DNA of 64,000 bases, taken from positions 4,086,506-4,150,505 of the forward strand of contig OX638316.1 in NCBI GenBank assembly GCA_951812525.1. The letters are read 5' to 3'. The notes below the pieces were generated by a model. That model saw only the letters and a program-made list of their open reading frames with translations. It searched no databases and was not told the origin of the DNA. Positions 26,145-35,679 of the stretch are shown in pieces. This DNA is from an uncultured Poribacteria bacterium (lineage in GTDB: Bacteria; Poribacteria; WGA-4E; WGA-3G). Position 1 is the stretch's first letter. Each line of letters starts with the position of its first letter. Both the position numbers and the translations under genes were made by a program.

Positions 26145-27581
26145 TTAAATATCGGTACGGAAGAACTTCAGAAACGCCACGGCCGTAAACGCCAATGCGA
26201 ACAGACAGAGCAAGAAGACATCTGTTGCAGAGCGGCGGAGTGTCTCCGACAAGGTAGATTCTGTCAAGTTGGGTGGCGGCGGAATTTTGTCTGCTTCTGA
26301 TTCTTCAGGATTATTCATCCGAGCTGCGAATTGCATCATCTGTGCCAGCATATCGTCCGAAATCTCGCTGAAATACACATCATCCAGCTGATTGTAGTAC
26401 CTTTCACCGGTTTGAAAGTAGAGTTCTCTTTTCAACTTGCCCGTTTGCGTTAAATTCATAGCGGAATAGATGAGAGAGGATGTTGGGGCAATTCGGGAAA
26501 GCGTCTCACCGACTTGCTCTTGACGTTTCTTTTCGCGTTGATATTCCTTGTCAATCTTGTCCACTTGATCCTGGAACTCCTGTCGAATCTGCTCTTCAAT
26601 CGGTTTTTTGAGTTCATCCAATTTTGTTTGTGTCTCTGGGTCGTTTATGCTAATAGCAATAGAACTCCCCATAGTTTCACCCATTTTTTTCCAAATCCTT
26701 TCTTCTTTATCTTTCGTCAGATTATTCCGAAGTGTCGTCTTCTCCATATAAACCGACTGTTCTGTTCGAGTGGGTGCGACGAGTTTAGCAACCACAAACG
26801 CTCCGCGTGGCGCAATCAGCACTGCAAACACCCAAAAGGTAAAAGCGACAATCAGCGCAGTCTTCACACTATCGAGATAGGTTGAAATGAACACGCCTAT
26901 CGCAAAAAACACCGCAATATATAGCAACGAGACAACCGTAAGAGCCAACACTGGCAGCGCAATATTGAATTCACCTAACGGAAATCCCTGCCAAACGAGT
27001 AAGAGTAGCCCCAAGAGGAAAGACACCAAAAACGGAATAACAAATACCGTGTATCCACCAATCAACTTGCTCCACAAGAACACATCTCGCGGAAGCGAAT
27101 TCGATAGGTTTATCCGAAGCGTTCCTGCTTCTCTCTCTCCGGCAACCGCATCAAACGTGAAGAGAAGTGCCAGCAGACTGAATACAGTTCCGACAATAAA
27201 CAGGAAATCAAGATTTCCGAGTGCATAGGCAACGGAGGCCTGCGCAAGTCCTGTTGAACCTTGTCGAACACCGTTACGTGTCATGCCAAGATAGGTCGGC
27301 AACGCCTCCTCTAAACCGTTTGCGAAGACGCTTAAAGGTGTCGGCTTGAGGAAAAGCTTGGATACTTCTACATTTGGATCCTGTGCACTCGGCGGATTTT
27401 CCTTCGCTTCTGCCTGTGTGCGTTTCACCGATTCCTGATAATCAACAAGGTTCTGGTTATACCTACGATAATTGATAGAAAGGGTCAGCGGGATGAGCAA
27501 AACACACATTACCAATAGTGCTACAAACCTGACGCTGAGAATGTGATGCATAATCTCTTTCTGAATTAGTGTCATTAACAT
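26145..27581 (-). CDS. ABC-2 type permease (DUF3526/GldF-like)
   Basis: A 478-residue membrane protein: one N-terminal helix (about 17-36), a large extracytoplasmic loop, then helices around 120-265 including FTFDAVAGEREAGTLRINLSNSLPRDVFLWSKLIGGY, the signature of ABC-2 permeases with DUF3526-like loops. A second large polar segment (about 275-440) precedes a final helix. GGAG lies 8 bases before the ATG. No ATPase gene is adjacent, so its energising partner must be encoded elsewhere or be shared. The cargo is unknown. Confidence 0.8.
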   Translation of the reverse strand: MLMTLIQKEIMHHILSVRFVALLVMCVLLIPLTLSINYRRYNQNLVDYQESVKRTQAEAKENPPSAQDPNVEVSKLFLKPTPLSVFANGLEEALPTYLGMTRNGVRQGSTGLAQASVAYALGNLDFLFIVGTVFSLLALLFTFDAVAGEREAGTLRINLSNSLPRDVFLWSKLIGGYTVFVIPFLVSFLLGLLLLVWQGFPLGEFNIALPVLALTVVSLLYIAVFFAIGVFISTYLDSVKTALIVAFTFWVFAVLIAPRGAFVVAKLVAPTRTEQSVYMEKTTLRNNLTKDKEERIWKKMGETMGSSIAISINDPETQTKLDELKKPIEEQIRQEFQDQVDKIDKEYQREKKRQEQVGETLSRIAPTSSLIYSAMNLTQTGKLKRELYFQTGERYYNQLDDVYFSEISDDMLAQMMQFAARMNNPEESEADKIPPPPNLTESTLSETLRRSATDVFLLCLFALAFTAVAFLKFFRTDI

Positions 27582-27652
27582 GGTAATTTCTCCTGTGTAT
27601 TTTATGCGATGAACTGTTAAGTCTTTTTAAAAATCAGTTGCTGCGTTATTTA

Positions 27653-28921
27653 TTAAGGCGACAGTAGCGCAGACAGCTGCCGGTGAACGTTTTGCCCTTC
27701 TTGGGTCTGGAAAAATTCTTCTCCGAGTTTTGCTTGAAGTTGTGCGAGTAGCTGTTCTTCAATAGTATCACCCACTTTAACAAACACTTGTTTGAATATA
27801 TCCATACCCATTGGTGTGTCGAGTATGCCTTTTCCGAGTTGCGCTTCAAGCTGAGAGACGACATCTTTCTCTATGACGCTAAGTATTTTTGGCACCAATT
27901 TATTGAGGATTAATTCTTCGGTTGCCTGTTTTAGCTGCATTCTACCCTCATGCGTCTTGAGGAACGCTTCCCCGTGTTGTGCGCGTAGATCTTGCACAAA
28001 ATCACTCAGCAAGGACATCTCCGTCTTATTGATTGTGTAGATGCCTCTTTGCGGTCCGTTTCGATAAAGTTTCCCACTGAGGCTTAGGTTGAGGTGATGG
28101 TGTTCGCATCGCACGATGGGGGTCATTCCACCTTCGTTCGTCCATAGCATTTCTTGATCTGCTTTCTCGGAGGGTCGCACCTCATAAAGATAACTGCACG
28201 GTAGCGCGGGGTCTACTCCTCCTTCGGTGAGAACTCCGGGCTTACCTGCTGTCGTATCTGCCGGACAGACAAGCAGCTTCTCATCCAAGTATTGTGGTGA
28301 AAGATCGGAAATCCATTGTGGATCAGCGTCTGCATTAGAAGCCCGATAGCTCTCACGTGCGAGTTTAATTTGCCGCAAATTTTCTCTGCAGATCTCAATC
28401 CCTACGGAATCCTCAACAAATTCTTGCTCTGAAATAGAAGCGAGTTCATAAGGATAGGCATCTGTTAAGAGAGAACGGTTTAGACGTACTAACGCTTCTC
28501 CGTCTTGTGGGTTTTGGGCGATGAGTGTCTGCGTCTGTTCGCTGAGTTGAATATCGGTAAACAGTTCTGCATCGTAGAGGGAGCCCATTTCAAGCAGCCG
28601 ATTGAGATCTGAAAGGAGCGTCTTCTGTAGTTCAAGGGACGGGCTGCTTGCCCCATCGTATCCGATTAATAGCCACTGTGTATCCTCGGATAACTGTTCG
28701 GCGATAGATTCGGATATCGCAGCGCGTGTGTCTTGAAATTTCACTGCCAAACTGCCTGGATCTGTTATCGCATCCATATCAAAGAGAAGTTGATGTGTAC
28801 CAGCGTGAAGATGCGGTTGGAAGCCTGAGACTGTCAATAAAGTTGTCAGTAGAAGTGTTATCGTTTTGACCAGTAGATTCATTCGACAGTAAGTCTTGAA
28901 TTTTAACATTATGTTACTCAT
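27653..28921 (-). CDS. exported hypothetical protein with pilin-like Cys module
   Basis: A 422-residue protein with an N-terminal hydrophobic signal (about 15-35). The middle segment CRENLRQIKLARESYRA, SDLSPQYLDEKLLVCPAD resembles the C-rich globular part of type II pseudopilin-like proteins in Planctomycetes/Poribacteria, including the L-x-C-P-A end. The C-terminal third holds repeated motifs of the form EGxxxxKQxxEExxLxKLVPKILSxIE and GEEFFQTQEGQNVHRQL, likely helical. I cannot assign a function. It is 71 bases before the ABC-2 permease on the same strand and could head that operon. Confidence 0.7.
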   Translation of the reverse strand: MSNIMLKFKTYCRMNLLVKTITLLLTTLLTVSGFQPHLHAGTHQLLFDMDAITDPGSLAVKFQDTRAAISESIAEQLSEDTQWLLIGYDGASSPSLELQKTLLSDLNRLLEMGSLYDAELFTDIQLSEQTQTLIAQNPQDGEALVRLNRSLLTDAYPYELASISEQEFVEDSVGIEICRENLRQIKLARESYRASNADADPQWISDLSPQYLDEKLLVCPADTTAGKPGVLTEGGVDPALPCSYLYEVRPSEKADQEMLWTNEGGMTPIVRCEHHHLNLSLSGKLYRNGPQRGIYTINKTEMSLLSDFVQDLRAQHGEAFLKTHEGRMQLKQATEELILNKLVPKILSVIEKDVVSQLEAQLGKGILDTPMGMDIFKQVFVKVGDTIEEQLLAQLQAKLGEEFFQTQEGQNVHRQLSALLSP

Positions 28922-29025
28922 TTTTAAATCTCCTTGATTGTTTGTATATTTCAGATTTTTTTTGAGGATTAGCCTGATTTGAATAATAAGGAACCTTCAC
29001 TTACATTTCATACTACTGAATCCAC

Positions 29026-32000
29026 CTAACGCGATTCATCAAGTGTGAAACGTAGCACACCGTTGCTAACAGTTCCGACATAAAGCACATTCCTATCAAC
29101 AGCAATAGAGGTAACAGGGATAGGAATTTCCGGCGTAACCTGTTGCCACATACCAGGTCCGTCTTTTAATTCATAGACGCGTTGCTGGTTTACCCCATAC
29201 ACCGTTGTGCCGTCAACAGTTACTCTTTCAATTACGAGCGGCGTGCCTTCCGCATCGGTTGTCGCGTGCCAGTAGGTTCCGTCGCTTGAGTATGCGACAC
29301 CTTTATCGGTCACAACGTAGACGGTTGACCCAGCAAAGACGATTGCGTTGAAAGACCCAAAAGCAAAGGGGAGATCCATGGTGACATCGTTCCAAGTGCC
29401 TCCTTCATCAAAGGATTGAAAAAGGTGTCCATTCAGTTTACCGGCGTAGACGGTTCTCCCTGAAACAGCTAGTGTAAGATGAATGGCAGAAGAATCCTTA
29501 AGTCTATTTATAGAATAATTGGGAGTGCCTTCATCTGTGAGCCCTGTGTCGTGCCATTCAGTCATGCCCGGTTTCCATCTGAAGAGTCTCTGTTCATACT
29601 CCATATAGTAAGTATCACCACTGACAGCAAACCCTCCGAAAAACGAGGTTATAAGATTAGGTAGGCTTTCCTCTATAATCCTACCGTAATCTTCACTGAA
29701 CGTATCCAGATTGATATCTTCAGGTTTAAGTTGCGTTGGTTCCGCAAGGTTTTTCTCGTCCGCGTCTTGCGCATTCGCCAAAAGCGTACTTTCCATCCTT
29801 TCACCTATTAGCGCACCATAGTCTGGCACCTCCAAAACCGGCATTCCGGGGATAGGGATTAATCCCTTCTCCTCAGCAGATAACTGGAAAAGTTGAGGCG
29901 ACAATTCTCTGATACTTCTGGCATAGATAGTGTTGTTGAATTTCGCAATCCACGTTAGGTTTTCAGAGTTACCCGGAACCGGTTTCCACGATTCACCACC
30001 ATCAGATGAGGTAACAAGTTTCCGCGTTACACGAGCGTAGAGCGCATTATGTGTAGCAATCACATTTAGCACATCGGTTTTCACCAAACCCGCGTTAAAC
30101 GGATGCCACGTTTTGCTGGCATCGGTCGTGCGGTAAATTCCTGACTGTTCGCTCCTGTAAAAAGTATCGGCATCCGAGAATACAAGGGCTGAAACATTTT
30201 CTAAATTGGAAAGGTCTGCATCTGAAGTAACCCATGTCTCACCAGCATCATTTGAGTAATAATTATCACCATCGTCTAAGACTAAAAGGTTTTCTTGCGA
30301 CGCTATGATCCTGGCACCAGGGGTTGGTTGTATTTCGACAGTGCTAGTAGCGGTAGTTGTAGCCTGAATTTTCCACGCACTTTCCTCCGTAGAATTAGTA
30401 GGTTTAACTGGATCTAATGCCTGCCATGAATCTCCTAAATCCAATGATCGATAAAGCGATATTGATTCCTTATGTGTTGTCTGTATTGAGATGATTACCG
30501 AAATCGTTTGACGCTTAGTCTCCGGTCCTACGGCTACATAGAGTCGGTGTCCAGCACTCGCTAATGCTCGGATATTCCGGTCTTCACCTACCGGTAATTG
30601 CTCCCAACCGTCCGAACTGCGGCGATAGAGTCCAGAATCCGTTCCGACAAAAACTGTATTTTCAATAGCCGTGATTGCACGAACCTTTCGATCCGTCAAA
30701 TCCGGATCGTTCAATGATGTCCACGATTTCCCGGCATCTACAGAGAGGAACACACCATCAACAAGCCCTAAATAAAATCCCTGATCCGTTATGGCTGTGC
30801 CTATTAACTCTCCCTCTGGACGCATTCCGAGGGCATTCCAAGTCTCACCCCTATCTTCGGAAGCATGCACTTCTGTCCCGGAGATGACGTAAAGCGTATC
30901 ACCGTGTTCTGTCATTTCCCACGAATCCTTAAAGGGTGTATTGGAAGTAATCCGATTCCACACACGTCTATCGTCGGAGAGTCTATAGAGATCATTGCCT
31001 GATTCGGCGTAAAGATCTCCGTTAGCTGCTGCGAACAGGTTCTGCACACCGCCGCCTTCAGGCCCCTTGGTTTGGGTCCACTGTGGTTTTGGGGTCGAGA
31101 TCTCTGGTGTGTCAACTGGGATTGTGGTAAAGAGCGATTCGTCGGGTTTTTGACCGGCACCCGCACTTTTACCAGGTGTAACAGAGCTTCCCACTTGCGT
31201 CCGGATCGCCGGTTTAGCCGGAGAGTCGTATACAAAAACTGCATCAATAATTTCGACCGTCGGTTCACCGATGGCGTCCAGACTGTAGGGTTTCTGGAAG
31301 CGGGAGAGGTATTGTGTACCGACACCTATCAGCAGGAAAACCAAGACGGCAGAAACAGCAGAAAGTGCCAAAGGAGCTATCGGTTTACTCACAGGCGTTG
31401 GGAAAGGGGTCAGATGCGACACTTCCCGCATGATGTTCTCTGCTAACTGATCGGGAAGCTGGAAGCTGCCTAGATTTTCTCGAAGTACATCCTCTTCTTT
31501 TCTTAAACGGTTGCGAGCGCGGTTGAGCCGACTTTTGACGGTATTCTGGGATACGCCGACAAACTCACTGATGGCTTTGATCGTCATTTCGCCAAGGTAA
31601 TGGAGCATCATCACTGTTCGTTCACTTTCTGGCAATTTCTTGAGCAGTTTCTTGACGACCTCGCGACGCGTTTCATCGGCGTCGGCTTCCTGTTTTTCAG
31701 CCAAATATTTAGAATATGACACCTTGTCCACCTCATAAGTATTATCAACATCTAAGGATTCCATCGGCAAGCGATTCCTTCGGAGCCAGTCGAGACATAA
31801 GTTTGACGCAATGACATACAGCCACCCTGGGAATTGGTTGACGTTTTTCAATGTTCCGAGTTTCTGATACGCTTTGAGAAACGTGTCCTGTGTAATCTCT
31901 TGTGCGACGTGAAAATCCCCGATCTTCCGCCACGCCAGCGTGTGAACGCCTTTCTGATATTTCTTAACCAAGGGGCTGAATGCGTCTTGGTCTCCTTGTA

Positions 32001-32037
32001 GTATTCGCTGGATGAGTTGAGCATCGTTTAGTTCCAT
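29026..32037 (-). CDS. ECF sigma factor fused to membrane-anchored beta-propeller (copy 2)
   Basis: A 1003-residue paralog of the fusion at 21126. Sigma region 2 (DTFLKAYQKLGTLKN, FPGWLYVIASNLCLDWLRR) and region 4 (LPESERTVMMLHYLGEMTIK, VSQNTVKSRLNRARNRL) are nearly the same as in copy 1, so the two may recognise similar promoters. The membrane helix is at about 222-245. The propeller (SEDRGETW, SVDAGKSW, SLDLGDSW, SNDAGETW, SSDGGESW, SFDEGGTW) is more diverged, as expected if the two sense different signals. GGAGG lies 8 bases upstream of the ATG. An ECF-type promoter is 40 bases upstream. Confidence 0.88.
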   Translation of the reverse strand: MELNDAQLIQRILQGDQDAFSPLVKKYQKGVHTLAWRKIGDFHVAQEITQDTFLKAYQKLGTLKNVNQFPGWLYVIASNLCLDWLRRNRLPMESLDVDNTYEVDKVSYSKYLAEKQEADADETRREVVKKLLKKLPESERTVMMLHYLGEMTIKAISEFVGVSQNTVKSRLNRARNRLRKEEDVLRENLGSFQLPDQLAENIMREVSHLTPFPTPVSKPIAPLALSAVSAVLVFLLIGVGTQYLSRFQKPYSLDAIGEPTVEIIDAVFVYDSPAKPAIRTQVGSSVTPGKSAGAGQKPDESLFTTIPVDTPEISTPKPQWTQTKGPEGGGVQNLFAAANGDLYAESGNDLYRLSDDRRVWNRITSNTPFKDSWEMTEHGDTLYVISGTEVHASEDRGETWNALGMRPEGELIGTAITDQGFYLGLVDGVFLSVDAGKSWTSLNDPDLTDRKVRAITAIENTVFVGTDSGLYRRSSDGWEQLPVGEDRNIRALASAGHRLYVAVGPETKRQTISVIISIQTTHKESISLYRSLDLGDSWQALDPVKPTNSTEESAWKIQATTTATSTVEIQPTPGARIIASQENLLVLDDGDNYYSNDAGETWVTSDADLSNLENVSALVFSDADTFYRSEQSGIYRTTDASKTWHPFNAGLVKTDVLNVIATHNALYARVTRKLVTSSDGGESWKPVPGNSENLTWIAKFNNTIYARSIRELSPQLFQLSAEEKGLIPIPGMPVLEVPDYGALIGERMESTLLANAQDADEKNLAEPTQLKPEDINLDTFSEDYGRIIEESLPNLITSFFGGFAVSGDTYYMEYEQRLFRWKPGMTEWHDTGLTDEGTPNYSINRLKDSSAIHLTLAVSGRTVYAGKLNGHLFQSFDEGGTWNDVTMDLPFAFGSFNAIVFAGSTVYVVTDKGVAYSSDGTYWHATTDAEGTPLVIERVTVDGTTVYGVNQQRVYELKDGPGMWQQVTPEIPIPVTSIAVDRNVLYVGTVSNGVLRFTLDESR

Positions 32038-32076
32038 TCAAGCTTCCTCCAGAATTCTCAGATCCGTTGATTGAAG

Positions 32077-32104
32077 CGACATCATCTAAGTATCGAAGTG
32101 TTCC
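32077..32104 (-). promoter_or_regulatory. ECF-type promoter P2
   Basis: Minus strand: GGAAC (32100-32104), 18 bases counted core to core (16 from GGAACAC), then TGTCG (32077-32081), then CTTCAATCAA. The -35 is the best match of the four to the classic ECF GGAAC. The downstream CAATCAA box is shared with P3 and P4. It lies 40 bases upstream of the second sigma/propeller gene. Confidence 0.65.
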
Positions 32105-32108
32105 TTTT

Positions 32109-32312
32109 TTAATCTATTTCCTTCAGTGGACTTCCCCAAAAATGTGTTGAGATAATTAGATTCCGCTGCATTTCTCCAATCACAAATTGACGAATAGACC
32201 CGTCCGTGCCCTTCTCAGGTTTAGATATAGGTTCGGTATTACCGAAAGCAAGGTAACCGATGCCAAAGAGTAACAAACATATCAGGAGCAGGTTAATCAT
32301 TAAAAAACGCAC
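32109..32312 (-). CDS. small membrane protein ending in FWGSPLK
   Basis: A 67-residue protein starting with GTG, with AAAGGAG 7 bases upstream. Residues 1-23 form one membrane helix (MINLLLICLLLFGIGYLAFG); the rest is short and polar and ends STHFWGSPLKEID. The WG and LK recall the tail of the exported WG proteins, with one extra residue between, so it may be a minimal or degenerate member. An ECF-type promoter lies 80 bases upstream, which supports it as a real gene of the sigma regulon. Function unknown. Confidence 0.6.
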   Translation of the reverse strand: MRFLMINLLLICLLLFGIGYLAFGNTEPISKPEKGTDGSIRQFVIGEMQRNLIISTHFWGSPLKEID

Positions 32313-32391
32313 GGTTTTCTCCTTTAAATTCGATAGTTCCGTTCAACTTGTGAATAGCAATTTAGATAAAATTAACATCCATTGATTGAGG

Positions 32392-32419
32392 TGACGTAAC
32401 TTAGGTGTCAAAAGGTTGC
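32392..32419 (-). promoter_or_regulatory. ECF-type promoter P3
   Basis: Minus strand: TGCAACC (core at 32415-32419), 17 bases, CGTCA (32392-32396), then CCTCAATCAA. It is nearly identical to P1 and P4 over 45 bases. It lies 80 bases upstream of the small membrane gene at 32109-32312. Confidence 0.7.
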
Positions 32420-32542
32420 ATTATTTAAAATAAAAACCTCGCGACCGATATTGCTACTGGATGCGGTGGATACTGATACGGATAAACAAGAGGTAAGATA
32501 ATTAGAGAAGTCCGTAACGCTTAATATAGGATTGGGGATTAA

Positions 32543-33796
32543 TCACTCACTTCTCAGTGCTTCAATGGGTGAGATTTGCGAAGCACTTACGGCGGGATAG
32601 AGCCCAAAGACGACACCGATAAAAGCTGCAATACTAACGGAAATTGCCATCCATTGCGGTGAGATCACAACGGGCCAGTGCGGAATCACCTGAACGATTT
32701 TGACGGCGATGTAGGAACAGCCATAACCGATACCGATGCCGAGTCCGATGCCCAATAAGCCGCCGATACTGCACATCACAACCGCCTCAATCAGAAACTG
32801 CAAAAAAATGTCTCGCCGTTTCGCTCCAATGGCGCGACGGATGCCAATCTCACGAGTCCGTTGGTTCACTGAAACGAGCATCATGTTCATAATACCGACG
32901 CTCCCGACGAACAATGAGAATCCAGCAATACTGCTAAGCATGATTTTTATAATGCGACTGATTTTATCAAGTTCTTCTACGGCTTCAGTATGAAAACTAA
33001 TATCAAAAAACTCGTCTTGGTTGCGATGTCGCTTTCTTAAAACGGCTTTTACTTCTTCCGCCGCTTTCTTAATAGCATCTACATTGACCGCTCTGACATT
33101 GAGATAATTGACATAGCGTGTTCCTTTAAACCTGTCTTGCGCGGTCGTCAAGGGGATGAACACGATGTCGTCCCAACTAAAGCCGTATTGAAGGCTTGTG
33201 CCCCGTTTCGCCATTATGCCTAATATGCGAAAACGGTTGGGTCTTCCACCTTGAAGTGAGAGCTTGATTTCTTGACCGATAGGACTCTGATCTCCATAGA
33301 GTTCCGCTGCGACTTCTGTGCCGAGGACACAGACTTTGCTCCGGTTGTTGAATTCATCCTCGGAAAAAAAACGTCCTTGTTGAATTTGCCACTTCATTCC
33401 AGTTGGGAAGTAAGAATTGACCCCGTCATATTCCGTCCATTTCGTTGCACCATCTTCAGCTTGCGCGAGGATTTCATTAGAAACACTCGCTGTCACCGAT
33501 TCAACAGAAGGACATTCGGCTTCAATTGCCAAGACATCTTCATACTTCAGGTGCTCGCCACTGCGATTCGGAAACACGCGGTCGCCGCGCCAGATCCACG
33601 GATTCCGCCGCACGGTAAACTGACCGCCATACTTTTCAAACTCTTTCAGGACGATAATTTTCGCTCCATCGCCGATAGCAAGCATTGCGAGGACAGCAGC
33701 AACACCGATAATGATGCCGAGCATTGTGAGTGCCGAACGCAGTTTTTCCTGCAGTATGACAGAGATTCCTGTTGAGAATCCCTCATAGAGTTTCAT
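32543..33796 (-). CDS. MacB/FtsX-type ABC transporter permease
   Basis: A 417-residue permease. The N-terminal helix (ALTMLGIIIGVAAVLAMLAIGDGA) is followed by a MacB-like periplasmic domain (SNEILAQAEDGATKWTEYDG, VCVLGTEVAAELYG) and the three C-terminal FtsX helices, including GIMNMMLVSVNQRTREIGIRRAIGAKRRDIFLQFLIEAV. MacB-type proteins use mechanotransmission to move substrates across the periplasm. No separate MacB-type ATPase lies beside it; the adjacent ABC genes are complete exporters. The start at 33796 avoids overlap with the upstream exporter gene and has GGGAG upstream. Confidence 0.85.
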   Translation of the reverse strand: MKLYEGFSTGISVILQEKLRSALTMLGIIIGVAAVLAMLAIGDGAKIIVLKEFEKYGGQFTVRRNPWIWRGDRVFPNRSGEHLKYEDVLAIEAECPSVESVTASVSNEILAQAEDGATKWTEYDGVNSYFPTGMKWQIQQGRFFSEDEFNNRSKVCVLGTEVAAELYGDQSPIGQEIKLSLQGGRPNRFRILGIMAKRGTSLQYGFSWDDIVFIPLTTAQDRFKGTRYVNYLNVRAVNVDAIKKAAEEVKAVLRKRHRNQDEFFDISFHTEAVEELDKISRIIKIMLSSIAGFSLFVGSVGIMNMMLVSVNQRTREIGIRRAIGAKRRDIFLQFLIEAVVMCSIGGLLGIGLGIGIGYGCSYIAVKIVQVIPHWPVVISPQWMAISVSIAAFIGVVFGLYPAVSASQISPIEALRSE

Positions 33797-33822
33797 TGCT
33801 CTGTTTCTCCCTGCAATGCATG

Positions 33823-35664
33823 TTAAACATACCACTGTGCCTGCGCTCTGAAGAACCGCGCATAGAGTCCATTTTTTGCTAATAATGTATCATGATCCCC
33901 GTCCTCGACAATCGTCCCGTTATCAAGGACAATGATACGATCACAAGTTCGGACAGAAGAGAGTCTGTGTGAGATTAACACCGACGTGCGTCCGGCACTC
34001 CGTTCAATAAACCGTTCATAGACGGCTTGCTCGGCTAAGGGATCAAGTGCGGCAGTCGGTTCATCAAGCACAACCAACCACGGGGTTTCCCGCATGAAGC
34101 TTCGGGCTGTTGCGAGCCGTTGCCACTCACCACCGGATAGGTCGCGCCCACCGAAAGTAGGACCGAGGACTGTCTCGTACCCCTCCGCCAGTCCATCAAC
34201 GACTGAAGCTGCGCCACCGGCAATAGATGCCGTTTCCATGCGATCGGGATGTTCCAAGTCGCCGAAGATAATATTCTCGCGTGCAGTGAGGTGGTACTGC
34301 GTAAAGTCTTGGAAGACGGCACTACAATACATCAACCATTCTCGACGATTTTCCTGGGTGAGTGGAACATCCCCTACACGAATTACGCCTGCGTGTGGAC
34401 GGTAAAGCCCTAACAGCAAACGCGCCAGTGTGGTTTTCCCTGCCCCGTTGGGTCCGACGAGTGCGACGCGCTCGCCTTTATTCAATGTCAAGCTTACATG
34501 GCTCAGCACAGGTTCTTGGGAATTAGGATACGAGAACGAAACGTTTTCTATCGCAATGTCTTGAACCGTTCTATTTTCATCTAATTCATTTATATTAGTG
34601 TCCGTCGAGTCAGTGTCCTCCTGAACCGTTGCATCGGATTTGCTGTCCAAAAACTGATACAGATCCCCGAACAACGGACGCATCACATCAACCATCCCCT
34701 GAAATCGACCGGCGATTTCGTTCCAGATACCATCTAATTGAACCAGAGCAGCGGCAGCAGCAATATAAGTACCAACAGTCAAATCACCACGAAAGACCTC
34801 GAACAATAAAAGGATAAGCGAACCGGCATACAACAACCCGCGGGTGATGTCGAGCGAGAGACAGACAGAAAATTTACGTCGTCTGATTCCCATTTGTCCG
34901 TCTATCAACGCTTGCCCTAACTTGTGCCAACGGTCTATCCATAAGTCCCGAGCTTGGTATAATCGCACCTCTTTACCAGTACCACGGTCAGTCAGCGTTC
35001 CTTCTAACGCATCTTGCTCTCGTCGTTGCGGTGTCTGCTCAACATCAAAATCGTAAAGATCTGCCGAGAATCGCGAATCACTCCACCAAGACGCGAGACC
35101 CGTTAAAGCTGGCAGCAGTGCCAACAACGGATGGTACCGCCAGAGCACGATCCCAAGAGTCGCAACACTGATGAATTGTTGAAGACTGTCAACGAAATAC
35201 CAGAGGATTTCCTGAAGGGCAAGCCCGGATACCCCACGCGCCCGTCCCAGTGAGTTTTGAAATTCGCCCTTCTGTAATTCAACGAGTTCAGTTGTATCGA
35301 CTTTCCGAGCAATACCCTCGTTAATCCAGATTTCGATGTTTTCGCCTAAGTGGATATACAACGGTTCTCGGAGTAAATCAACAGCGGCACTAAGAATCCG
35401 TAAACCTAGCAACCCGACGAGCCAAGGCAGAACGCTCCGCCACCAGTCAGCGTCGCCTATCGCAGCCGTGATAGCATTGACGAGATGCTCTGTCACGAAG
35501 AATTGGCAAGCCGGGACAACACCGAGCGATAAAGTGAGAAGCATCATGCCCAAGACAGCGAGTGGACCGCTCTGCCATATAATAGCCAGCGTTCGGATAT
35601 AAGCGAGAAAACTCTCCTTAGCCGCCGATCCCCATGTTTTAGATTTTTCTTCTGCGTTTCGCAT
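33823..35664 (-). CDS. ABC exporter, fused permease-ATPase (half 2)
   Basis: A 613-residue ABC exporter half: six membrane helices in the first 330 residues, then an ATPase with Walker A GPNGAGKTTLARLL, signature LSGGEWQRLATAR, Walker B WLVVLDEPTAALDP and the His switch ISHRLSS. It follows the similar 613-residue exporter gene by 15 bases, so the two probably form a heterodimer. Substrate unknown; lipids, peptides and drugs are all possible for this class. Transcription probably starts at P4 (37638). Confidence 0.9.
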   Translation of the reverse strand: MRNAEEKSKTWGSAAKESFLAYIRTLAIIWQSGPLAVLGMMLLTLSLGVVPACQFFVTEHLVNAITAAIGDADWWRSVLPWLVGLLGLRILSAAVDLLREPLYIHLGENIEIWINEGIARKVDTTELVELQKGEFQNSLGRARGVSGLALQEILWYFVDSLQQFISVATLGIVLWRYHPLLALLPALTGLASWWSDSRFSADLYDFDVEQTPQRREQDALEGTLTDRGTGKEVRLYQARDLWIDRWHKLGQALIDGQMGIRRRKFSVCLSLDITRGLLYAGSLILLLFEVFRGDLTVGTYIAAAAALVQLDGIWNEIAGRFQGMVDVMRPLFGDLYQFLDSKSDATVQEDTDSTDTNINELDENRTVQDIAIENVSFSYPNSQEPVLSHVSLTLNKGERVALVGPNGAGKTTLARLLLGLYRPHAGVIRVGDVPLTQENRREWLMYCSAVFQDFTQYHLTARENIIFGDLEHPDRMETASIAGGAASVVDGLAEGYETVLGPTFGGRDLSGGEWQRLATARSFMRETPWLVVLDEPTAALDPLAEQAVYERFIERSAGRTSVLISHRLSSVRTCDRIIVLDNGTIVEDGDHDTLLAKNGLYARFFRAQAQWYV

Positions 35665-35679
35665 TGGAGACCTATCCTC

